From F23-D06 sp045116675 (GTDB lineage Bacteria; Bacteroidota; Bacteroidia; Bacteroidales; WCHB1-69): a stretch of 50,143 nucleotides of DNA. The stretch spans positions 1 through 50,143 of the forward strand of contig JBGUMF010000070.1 in the NCBI GenBank assembly GCA_045116675.1, read 5' to 3'. Numbering within the stretch: position 1 is the first letter of the stretch; each line of letters begins with the position of its first letter. Shown here in pieces: positions 25,333 through 33,300 of the stretch. A model generated the notes under the pieces. The model made no database searches and was not told the origin of the DNA. It worked only from the letters and a program-made list of their open reading frames with translations. The translations under genes and the position numbers were made by a program.

Positions 25333-26028
25333 TTATAATGTAACGGATTTGGGATCCACTTGTACTCCAGGGCTCATCGTCGTGGAGAGGTAGATGCTCT
25401 TGATGTACGTACCCTTGGCGGAAGTCGGTTTCAGCTTGATGATCGTGCCCATCATTTCGCGCACGTTGTCCACCAACTGGTCAACCGTGAAGCGGTTCTT
25501 GCCGACGGACGAATGAATGATACCATACTTGTCCACCTTGAAGTCGATCTTACCGCCCTTCACCTCGGAAACGGCCTTGCCCACCTCCATGGTCACAGTG
25601 CCGGACTTGGGGTTCGGCATCAAACCACGGGGACCGAGAATACGGCCCAGGGCACCTATCTTCGGCATCACGCTCGGCATGGTGATGATCACGTCAACGT
25701 CGGTCCAGCCTTGCTTGATCTTGTCAACGTACTCGTCCAAGCCCACGTAATCAGCTCCGGCGGCTTTCGCTTCCTCCTCCTTGTCGGGGGTGCAGAGTGC
25801 CAGCACACGGACCACCTTGCCTGTCCCATGAGGCAGCGTCACGATACCACGCACCATCTGGTTGGCCTTTCGAGGGTCAACGCCCAAACGGACGTCAATG
25901 TCGAAAGAAGCATCAAATTTGGTGTAGGTAAGGTCTTTCACCGTCTGGACAGCTTCCGGCAGGTTGTACACTTTACTCTTATCAAATTTAGCAAAAGCCT
26001 CTTTGCGTTTTTTTGATATTTTAGCCAT
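25333..26028 (-). CDS. rplA: 50S ribosomal protein L1
   Basis: The 231-residue protein builds the L1 stalk, which moves deacylated tRNA out of the E site. Recognisable parts are FDASFDIDVRLGVDPRKANQ (read in parts), VRGIVTLPHGTGK, the central domain with MPKIGALGRILGPRGLMPNP and SGTVTMEVGKAV, and the C-terminal SAKGTYIKSIYLSTTMSPG. Length is standard. It follows rplK after 21 bases in the operon. Confidence 0.99.
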   Translation of the reverse strand: MAKISKKRKEAFAKFDKSKVYNLPEAVQTVKDLTYTKFDASFDIDVRLGVDPRKANQMVRGIVTLPHGTGKVVRVLALCTPDKEEEAKAAGADYVGLDEYVDKIKQGWTDVDVIITMPSVMPKIGALGRILGPRGLMPNPKSGTVTMEVGKAVSEVKGGKIDFKVDKYGIIHSSVGKNRFTVDQLVDNVREMMGTIIKLKPTSAKGTYIKSIYLSTTMSPGVQVDPKSVTL

Positions 26029-26049
26029 TTGATTGTGTTTTACTTGTTA

Positions 26050-26499
26050 TTAATTCTTTTCAAAAGGATTCTGGCCTCCCTTGACGTTGACACCCATGCT
26101 GCGGGCCGTACCGGCCACCATCGACATGGCGGACTCCAGCTCGAAACAGTTCAGATCCGGCATCTTCAGTTCGGCGATGCTGCGGACCTGGTCCCAAGTG
26201 ATCGTGCCCACCTTGTTACGGTTGGGCTCTCCAGAACCTTTTTGAAGTTTTGCTGCTTCCTTAACTTGGACAGCTACAGGGGGGGTCTTCGTGATGAAGT
26301 CAAATGACTTATCCTTGTAAACCGTAATCACCACGGGGATGATCTTACCAGCCAAATCCTGTGTACGGGAATTGAACTGTTTGCAGAACTCCATGATGTT
26401 CACGCCCTTGGAACCCAATGCGGGACCAACTGGCGGTGACGGATTGGCGGCACCTCCCTTGATTTGTAACTTAATTAATCCAGCTACTTCTTTTGCCAT
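26050..26499 (-). CDS. rplK: 50S ribosomal protein L11
   Basis: The 149-residue protein sits at the GTPase-associated centre with L10. The N-terminal domain has LQIKGGAANPSPPVGPALG and GVNIMEFCKQFN; the RNA-binding C-terminal domain has GTITWDQVRSIAELKMPDLN and the end SMVAGTARSMGVNVKG. Length is about 8 residues above E. coli L11, with a short C-terminal tail. It lies 40 bases after nusG. Confidence 0.99.
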   Translation of the reverse strand: MAKEVAGLIKLQIKGGAANPSPPVGPALGSKGVNIMEFCKQFNSRTQDLAGKIIPVVITVYKDKSFDFITKTPPVAVQVKEAAKLQKGSGEPNRNKVGTITWDQVRSIAELKMPDLNCFELESAMSMVAGTARSMGVNVKGGQNPFEKN

Positions 26500-26539
26500 T
26501 TTTTTAATGAATTTTATTGTTTGTAACTATTCAGCCGCG

Positions 26540-27094
26540 TTATATTTTTTCAACTTGCATAAAACCCAGCTCCAGCGGGGTCTTACGGCCGAAGATCTTC
26601 ACCATGATCTTCAGCTTCTTCTTCTCCGTATCAATCTCTTCGATGATGCCGTTGAAGGTGTTGAAAGGTCCATCAATAACCTTGATCTCCTCACCCACCA
26701 CGTAAGGCTGCATGAACGTCTCGTCTTGCGACATGAGCTCATCCACCTTGCCTAACAGGCGAGACACTTCGGCCGGACGCAGGGCCACCGGCGGGTCACT
26801 CTTGTGCTTGCAACCCACAAAGCCCAACACACCCGGAACGTCCAGCAGCGCCCCGGCAACCTCTCCCGTCATAGCTGCCTCCACAAAGATGTAGCTCGGG
26901 AAATAATTGCGCTCGGTCACCACCTTCTTACCGCTCTTCGTGCTATGGAAAACCTTCTCGGTCGGAATCAAGACCTTCGTCACCTGGTCCTTGAGATGGG
27001 AAAGCTCAACCTCAGTCTCGATGTTCTGCTTCACCTTCTTCTCAGTACCCGTGACCGCCTTGATCACATACCACTTGCGTTCAACTTCTGCCAT
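26540..27094 (-). CDS. nusG: Transcription elongation/antitermination factor NusG
   Basis: The 184-residue protein binds the RNA polymerase clamp and couples transcription to the ribosome or to Rho. The N-terminal NGN domain starts KWYVIKAVTGTEKKVKQ and includes NYFPSYIFVEAAM; the C-terminal KOW domain has IKVIDGPFNTFNGIIEEID and ends MQVEKI. The frame is open to a GTG at 27118, but the ATG at 27094 gives the normal NusG N-terminus (AEVERKWYVIK), so I use it. The gap to secE is 39 bases. Confidence 0.97.
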   Translation of the reverse strand: MAEVERKWYVIKAVTGTEKKVKQNIETEVELSHLKDQVTKVLIPTEKVFHSTKSGKKVVTERNYFPSYIFVEAAMTGEVAGALLDVPGVLGFVGCKHKSDPPVALRPAEVSRLLGKVDELMSQDETFMQPYVVGEEIKVIDGPFNTFNGIIEEIDTEKKKLKIMVKIFGRKTPLELGFMQVEKI

Positions 27095-27133
27095 GACTCG
27101 GTATTTAGGATATAACACTGACTATGAAGAAAA

Positions 27134-27328
27134 CTAAACAGCCGTGGCCGGGAACACCAGTCCCATGCCGGCATTGAAGATGATGTCCATCAAAAACACG
27201 ATTAACGCGATTATTAGGGAAGCAATAGACACCACTACAACACTATTTCCAAGCTCCTGCATGGTGGGCCAACTCGTCTTGTGAACCAGCTCATCATACA
27301 TTTCCTTAAAATAATTAACTATTTTCAT
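27134..27328 (-). CDS. secE: Preprotein translocase subunit SecE
   Basis: The 64-residue protein is the short, single-span type of SecE that stabilises SecY. Residues 1-27 form the amphipathic surface helix (YFKEMYDELVHKTSWPTMQE, the conserved TWP-type motif being SWP), followed by one transmembrane helix (about 31-55). It is the first gene of the secE-nusG-rplKAJL-rpoBC-DUF3467 operon, with a promoter box about 185 bases upstream. No tRNA-Trp or tuf gene is found upstream; trmB is there instead. Confidence 0.97.
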   Translation of the reverse strand: MKIVNYFKEMYDELVHKTSWPTMQELGNSVVVVSIASLIIALIVFLMDIIFNAGMGLVFPATAV

Positions 27329-27512
27329 CTTCTTCGATTTTTATATTATTCGTATTTTTAGAAACTTTTTTCGCACTTTATGCACTTACTGCCCAACCCA
27401 TACTAACCAACCGTTGTTAAAAAATATCGTTCCAAATCACCTTAAACCAGACACTTACAAATCAAAACCCTTCAAACACACAAGGCCTTTTGCCGATTTT
27501 CTAACAAGTTGG

Positions 27513-27520
27513 CAAATATA
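27513..27520 (-). promoter_or_regulatory. -7 promoter box for the secE-rpoC operon
   Basis: On the minus strand the bases are TATATTTG, an exact TAnnTTTG match, with a TTTG at 27536-27539 a little closer (15 bases) than usual. It would give a leader of about 180 bases before secE. The 27329-27512 stretch is AT-rich and shows no ORF or strong hairpin. Confidence 0.5.
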
Positions 27521-27538
27521 GCATTTTTTTAATTCCAA

Positions 27539-27573
27539 ATGCCTTAAAAAAAAGTTTTTTTTATTTGTGGCAT
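27539..27573 (-). terminator. A/T hairpin after trmB, weak terminator candidate
   Basis: Eight A (27546-27553), one G and eight T (27555-27562) pair with each other, flanked by ATGCC (27539-27543) and GGCAT (27569-27573). It starts at the trmB stop codon. The stem is almost all A-U, so it is a weak terminator at best. Confidence 0.4.
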
Positions 27574-28265
27574 TATTTTTGTTTGGAGGCCTCTCCGGCA
27601 CCCCCGACAGCCAGTCGCACATACGAAATGGTGCGCCCTTCCGCCAGCCACATCTTCTCATAAAATGTCTGTATGCCCGTCAAGATGTCGGCACACGGCT
27701 GCGCATACACATCCTCCACATCTTCAAGAACTTGCCAACCTTCCGCCGGAGCCGTCTCCAACACATACGCATATAGCATCCGGCTATCCGTCTTCAGATT
27801 CAAAATACCCCCCTCCGCCGGCAACACCCCGCGGTAAAAACCCACGAAACGCGGCGATACCAAACGACGGCGCTCACTCTTCGGCTGCGGGTCCGGAAAA
27901 GTGACCCATATCTCGCTCACCTCGCCCGGCGCAAAATAATATCCAATATTGTCAATCGAAATCCGCAGGAAAGCCACATTCTGCAACCCTTCCTCCAAGG
28001 CATCCTTGCAACCGCGCCACAGCCGGGCCCCTTTGCGATCCACCCCAATATAATTCACATCCGGATTGCGACGGGCGAGAGCCAGTGTGTAGTCGCCCTT
28101 ACCACAACCCAACTCCACCACAATGGGGTTATCGTTATGGAAATAGTCCCTACCCCACTGTCCCTTCAGCGGAAAGGGAATTCCCTGTCGGTCGTAGTTC
28201 GTATGCTGGAAAAGATTGCCGAATGTCTCATTTTCGGCGAAACGTGCTAATTTATGCTTTGCCAT
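27573..28265 (-). CDS. trmB: tRNA (guanine-N7-)-methyltransferase
   Basis: The 230-residue enzyme methylates N7 of G46 in the tRNA variable loop using S-adenosylmethionine. The Rossmann fold has the SAM-binding VVELGCGKGDYT (motif I, near residue 50), GVDRKGARLW (motif II) and the family signature VTFPDPQPK (FPDPWPK in most members), followed by RRLVSP. The N-terminal FAENETFGNLFQ and the C-terminal TFYEKMWLAEGRTISYVR, with the conserved T(x)YE(x)(R/K), also fit. Length is normal. It is a single gene between an intergenic repeat region and the secE promoter. Confidence 0.96.
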   Translation of the reverse strand: MAKHKLARFAENETFGNLFQHTNYDRQGIPFPLKGQWGRDYFHNDNPIVVELGCGKGDYTLALARRNPDVNYIGVDRKGARLWRGCKDALEEGLQNVAFLRISIDNIGYYFAPGEVSEIWVTFPDPQPKSERRRLVSPRFVGFYRGVLPAEGGILNLKTDSRMLYAYVLETAPAEGWQVLEDVEDVYAQPCADILTGIQTFYEKMWLAEGRTISYVRLAVGGAGEASKQK

Positions 28266-28340
28266 TTGTTTTGGATTTTGGGATTGGATTGTTGGAGTTA
28301 ACCGATTAAAAACAAAGAAATCAAGGAGTTAAGAAACTAT

Positions 28341-28474
28341 GAACTTTGATAATGAACTTTGAACTTTATTACTTTTCTACTTTAAATCTTTCCCACTTTA
28401 ATACTTTAATACTTTCAACCTTACAAACATTACAAACATTATAAACATTACGAACATTATAAACCCTACGAACC
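28341..28474. repeat. Two adjacent simple tandem repeats between trmB and the ABC exporter gene
   Basis: Bases 28341-28420 hold about nine copies of an ACTTT core at irregular 8- to 16-base spacing, including ACTTTAAT twice in tandem. Bases 28421-28474 hold six copies of a 9-base unit: TTACAAACA twice, then TTATAAACA, TTACGAACA, TTATAAACC and CTACGAACC. The last unit enters the end of the ABC exporter gene and supplies its stop codon. The rest of the 200-base gap (28266-28340) shows nothing I can identify. Confidence 0.75.
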
Positions 28475-30268
28475 TCGAACACTTTCCCCACTCTCTATCA
28501 TGTTCCTGTACACGCCTGCGCGCGCGAGCAGCTCTTCGTGTGTACCCGTTTCCATCACACGGCCGTTCTCCAACACGACAATCCTGTCAGCATGGCGGAT
28601 GGTGCTGAGCCGATGCGCAACCACCAACACAGTGCGGTCCCTCATCACCCGGTCGAGGGCCTCCTGCACACTCTTTTCCGATTCGGTGTCCATGGCCGAG
28701 GTAGCCTCATCCAAAATCAGGATGGGGGTATTGCGTACTACAGCACGCGCAATGCTGATGCGCTGCCGCTGCCCGCCCGAAAGGTTGAGCCCGCGATCGC
28801 CGACGGCATGTTGCAACCCGTCAGGAAGTGAGGATACAAACTCTCCCAGATTGGCCACCTCCAATGCCCGCATCACCTCCTCTTCCGGAATATCCATCCG
28901 TCCCATCGTCACGTTGCGGTACAACGTGTCATTGAACAAGACCACATCCTGCGACACCAATGCGAACAACGAACGGTAGTCATGTAACCGGTATTCCCGA
29001 ATGTCAATTCCATCCAACAGGATTCGTCCGTCGGTCGGGTCGTAGAAGCGCTCCACCAGGTCCGTCAGTGTGCTCTTGCCGGCACCGGAAGCACCCACCA
29101 ATGCCACCATCTCGCCTCGACAGATTTCGAAGGACACATCCCGGATTACAGGACTCTCCCCATACGAGAATGTCAGATGGTCGAAGCGCAATGAGTCGCG
29201 GAATGTGTCCACGGCGATTGGATTTTCCGCTTCGGGGATCTGCTCATCTGCATTGAGCAGTTCGCGCACACGGTCCAAAGCAGCTAACCCGCGACGATAA
29301 TTGGCTCCGGCAGTGGAAAGCGATTTCAATGGCTCAATAACCTGAGTAAACATGGCTATGTAAGTGATGAACATTTCAGCGGTCAGGTTCATCTTGTTAG
29401 CCAAGACCATATTGCCACCTACCACCAGCACGATCATCACAATGGTAACACCCAGAAATTCACTCAGCGGAGAGGCCAGGTCCGTGCGCCGATAGATTCG
29501 CGTCTGCACATCGGTAAAATCATCATTCAAACGATCAAACACCTTCTTTGCATTCCGTTGGGCATTGAATCCTTTTATGATGCGCAAACCGCCGACACTC
29601 TCCTCCACATGCGACAGCAGAGAACCAAGGCGTTCCTTGGAAGTTCGCGTCTGTCGGCGCAACCGTTTCGACACACGGCTAATGATGAAAAAAGCCACCG
29701 GCATCAACAACAAGGAAAAGATAGTAAGCGGTGCATCAATCAAGAAAAGTGCCGTCAAAAAAATAAGCAATGTCACAGGATCCGTCATGAACGAGCGAAG
29801 CGAAGTAAGCGTGGTATGCTCCACCTCCTGGGTGTCGTTCACCGCACGCGAAACAACATCCCCCCGCTGACGAGATGTAAAGTAGCCCAACGGCAGATTC
29901 AGGATTTTGTCATAGACATCATTGCGGAGTGTCATCAGCAGATGGCTGCGCATGGAGGCCATCACCCATTGCGAGGCGTAGGTGAAAAAGTCTTTCAGAA
30001 AATAGAGCAGCAAGGCCAGCAGCAGTAAACCGAAAAGAGGCAGCGTACCCGAATCAAAATGCAACCATGGGAGCATTCGATTCATAAAGAAGGAGGTTAC
30101 GGGACTGAGGTCCTGCATGGATACATGAAAGAGTATCTTACAAAAAGGCTCTATCAGAAGAAACACCAGAATGGTGAGAAGGACAGAACACAGGTTTAAC
30201 AGAAAAACAACAAAAATCCGTCCGGGATACCGGCGGAATAGGGATAACATAAAATTGTTGTTTTTCAT
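28466..30268 (-). CDS. ABC exporter, fused permease and ATPase (MsbA-like)
   Basis: The 600-residue half-transporter has six transmembrane helices in residues of about 10-310 and an ATPase domain after about 345. The ATPase has Walker A GASGAGKST (Lys398), signature LSGGQRQRIS, Walker B ILILDEATSAMD and the switch His in VAHRLSTIRHAD. Type IV half-exporters of this build move lipids, lipid A, peptides or drugs as homodimers; MsbA-like lipid flipping is a reasonable guess but not proven. The frame is open to 30304, but that longer start would include the terminator hairpin of the upstream gene, so I use the ATG at 30268 (30250 is the alternative). No -7 box was found, and the 3' end lies in a 9-base tandem repeat. 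Confidence 0.9.
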   Translation of the reverse strand: MKNNNFMLSLFRRYPGRIFVVFLLNLCSVLLTILVFLLIEPFCKILFHVSMQDLSPVTSFFMNRMLPWLHFDSGTLPLFGLLLLALLLYFLKDFFTYASQWVMASMRSHLLMTLRNDVYDKILNLPLGYFTSRQRGDVVSRAVNDTQEVEHTTLTSLRSFMTDPVTLLIFLTALFLIDAPLTIFSLLLMPVAFFIISRVSKRLRRQTRTSKERLGSLLSHVEESVGGLRIIKGFNAQRNAKKVFDRLNDDFTDVQTRIYRRTDLASPLSEFLGVTIVMIVLVVGGNMVLANKMNLTAEMFITYIAMFTQVIEPLKSLSTAGANYRRGLAALDRVRELLNADEQIPEAENPIAVDTFRDSLRFDHLTFSYGESPVIRDVSFEICRGEMVALVGASGAGKSTLTDLVERFYDPTDGRILLDGIDIREYRLHDYRSLFALVSQDVVLFNDTLYRNVTMGRMDIPEEEVMRALEVANLGEFVSSLPDGLQHAVGDRGLNLSGGQRQRISIARAVVRNTPILILDEATSAMDTESEKSVQEALDRVMRDRTVLVVAHRLSTIRHADRIVVLENGRVMETGTHEELLARAGVYRNMIESGESVRGS

Positions 30269-30275
30269 AATGGGT

Positions 30276-30313
30276 AAAAAAAAGGGAGTTGTGTATTCAG
30301 GCACAACTCCCTT
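30276..30313 (-). terminator. Strong intrinsic terminator of the giant surface-protein gene
   Basis: Arms 30282-30293 and 30302-30313 form a perfect 12-bp stem with an 8-base loop, followed on the minus strand by eight T (30283-30276). It begins 20 bases after the giant gene's stop. The next gene on the strand starts only 7 bases beyond the T-run. Confidence 0.9.
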
Positions 30314-30332
30314 AAAAGTATGATGAATTACA

Positions 30333-33300
30333 TTATCTGGTCACAACGAGTTTCTTGGAGATCTTAGCTTCGCCACTCTGAACCGTGAGGAAGTACACGC
30401 CAGGCGTGAGATCAGCCGTGGTACGAGAGTAGATAACGGAAGCGTTCTTCGTCGTGGTAACCGTCTCCTCGGAGACAACCTTACCGGCCAGCGTCACAAT
30501 TCTGACGATTGCAGCACCCTCGAAGCCTTCGATGTTAGCATAGACATCGCCGGAAGTCGGGTTCGGATAAACCTTAACGGTCGGTTCGTCAGCAGTGTTG
30601 TTGAAAATCGGTTCGGGTTCGGGCTCAACAGCCGGAGTCGGAGTGTACTGCAGATCTTCACCAGTCACCGTGAACTTCAAGGTATCCACCACCAGCTCTG
30701 TCAGATTAGCATTGGATGCGATGGAGTTGTAACCACCGATTTTGAGGTTACGTGCAGTGTCCTCATTGAAGTACAAGTCGTTGTTCAAGTTGTAACGATC
30801 CGTAGCGATAAGTCTATAGATAATCTTGTACTCACCAGCCTTCATAGCAGGAGAAACAGTCTTGGTAACAGGACGTTTGTTCAAGAAGTGCAGATAGACA
30901 TCATCGTAGTTATCGTTACCACCGGCCAGTTTCTTCACCGGATAGTGGTTACCCATTTCCTGAGTGTTGCCATAATTGGCCTGAGCAAAGTCATATCTCG
31001 TTTCAGAGTTCACGAGATGTGAATTAGGAGAGTAGGTAAGCCATTCGATGTAGTCGGTGGACATCCACTTCTGATAGTTGGAACCCATACCCTGTTCTTC
31101 TTCCTTGAAGTAAACACCGATGGAATCATTCGAGATGATTTGACCATTGAAGTAGAAGTCGAAGGTTACGAATACCAGCTGATCACCAGCAGCACAAGGA
31201 GCGTTAACCATCCAAGTATAGTTGAACTTGTCAGCCAAATTGTTGGAAGTGGTCATATCCGGCAGTCTGTGCGTGGTCGTACCGTTCACATCCTTGAAGA
31301 TGAATCTCGGAGCGTCTGTAGCTTCAATCGTAACACTGTCAGACTTGAACAGCTTGGAGTCCTTATCAGCAGTACCGTTGATATTGTAGGTAGAGTAGCA
31401 ACCATTACCATCCTTAACGCTGACCGTGAAGGTGTGAGAGCCCTCACCAGCGGAGGTGTAATCATAGGTGTATGAAGTAGCACCCGTAATCGTATCACCA
31501 TCCATGAACCACTGGTAGGAAGCATAGCCGTCATAGGTCACAGAAAGCGTGGTGGAACCGGTAGCACAAACGGTGGTGTCACCGAGGATAACCGGAACAG
31601 GCAGCGTGTCAACCTGAGCGGAAGTGTACACCGTGTCAGAACCGCACTCATTCATCACAATGTAACGAACGGTAGCGCCATTGTAGCTGGTGTCATAGGC
31701 CTGACCGAAGACTAACGTCTCTGAAGTCGTGGAACCAACCTTGGTGATCGTCCAGAGGGTGGTCGTATCATCAGCAACATTGACGTAGGTCATTGCCTTC
31801 GATGCGAACGTATCGCCAGAGCAGATGTGGAAGTCGCTGGTCGAAATCGTACTCGTAATCTCAGGAAGCTTTGTCACAATAAGTCTCACAGCAGTGCAAG
31901 TGTCGTAACCGCAACGAGTAGCAGCATAGTACTTGACGTTCGTGTCTTGCGTGATAGCAGCAGATTCAGAAATTGGTACGTAACCGGAAGCCGTCTCCAC
32001 TAACCAGCCTTGAGCAGTAATTCTGGAGGATCTGGTCGGCAGCGAAACACCAGGAGCAGTCTTGATGAAGTCTTTCAGCGGAGAACCGATACAGGTGTCT
32101 TTAACAGCAACCGGTGCGGTAACCGTCGGCTTGCCTTCCACCACAACCAGGAGGCTGTCATTGATAACAGACTCACCACAATGGTTGGTGATGGTGAAGG
32201 TAACCAAAGCGCTATCCTGTTCAGCGGCAATCGTCGTAGGCAGCACATCAGACCAAGTAGCAGCATAGGTATGCGTACCGAAGTCGAAGGTCTTGATGTA
32301 GCCCTTCACGGTAGAATCCGTCGTGTTGTAAGCATTCAGGGTGACAACCTCGCCAACCTTGAAGTTCGGTGTCTCACCAATGCAGTAATTTTGCTGTGCA
32401 TTGTTGAAGGTAATCGTAGGCAGCGTGTCAATATAGAGTGCGAAGGTAAGGGTCTTGTTCGTAGCCGGGCAAACCGTGCTGGTAGCCGTCACCGTGGCCT
32501 CATAGATGCCATGGGAAGCTTGAACATCATTACCCTTAACGGTATAAGTACCAGAGGTATGGATCACATCCGTAGTTGTAGCAACAGAATCTCTGCTGAC
32601 ACCTGTAAGGGTCGTAGGATTGAAGGTGTAACCGATATGTACGTAAGTACCTTCAAAGTTGAACACCTGATCATCCATAGCGGTACCGGAGCACAGCGTA
32701 TCCTTGTTCGGAGAAACCGTAGTCAGTTTCACTGTGTCATAAACCATCAGTTGTACAGAATCAGAGTAGTTGAAGCCACAACGGGTCTCCACAGCATAAC
32801 GCAGATGTTTGCCGTTGTAATCCTTCGTCATCGGAGTGGTAGCGGTGAAATCAGCCCAAGCACCATTCACATTGCTCTGCCATCCCTCGCTGACCACCGG
32901 AGCGTTCGGTGTGGTGAAGTTCGGAGTAACAAGCGTAAGTTGAGAACCCTCGCAAACCGTGTCAGCCTTCGGAGCCGTGGTGAAGTGAGCCGTATCAGCA
33001 ATCGTGAAGCGGATAGTGTCATACTTCTCGCGGTCGCAAGCGGCAACAGCAGAAGAAACCTTGATGTAGATAGCAGACACAGCACTTTGTGTGGCTTCCT
33101 TCGGAGTGATCTTGAATGTTGTCTGTTTTCCATCACCGTTAACAGCCACCGTAGTAGAAACCTCAAAGTCGGTGCTGGAAAGTGAATAGGTCATCACATT
33201 GGACTTGTGAACCGTAACCGTGAATTCACTGGTGTTGTCACCAACACAAACAGTGTCTTTCAAGTTAGCAACGTTAAGAGCCAGAGAGGCGGTATCGTTC

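Noticed and set aside
27095..27118. A GTG start eight codons upstream for NusG
   Set aside because: The ATG at 27094 gives the normal family N-terminus.
27329..27512. Search for tRNA-Trp or a riboswitch in the secE leader
   Set aside because: No cloverleaf, CCA end or known riboswitch core is visible; the region is AT-rich and plain.
30269..30304. A 12-residue N-terminal extension of the ABC exporter
   Set aside because: It would be encoded by the terminator hairpin and T-run of the upstream gene.
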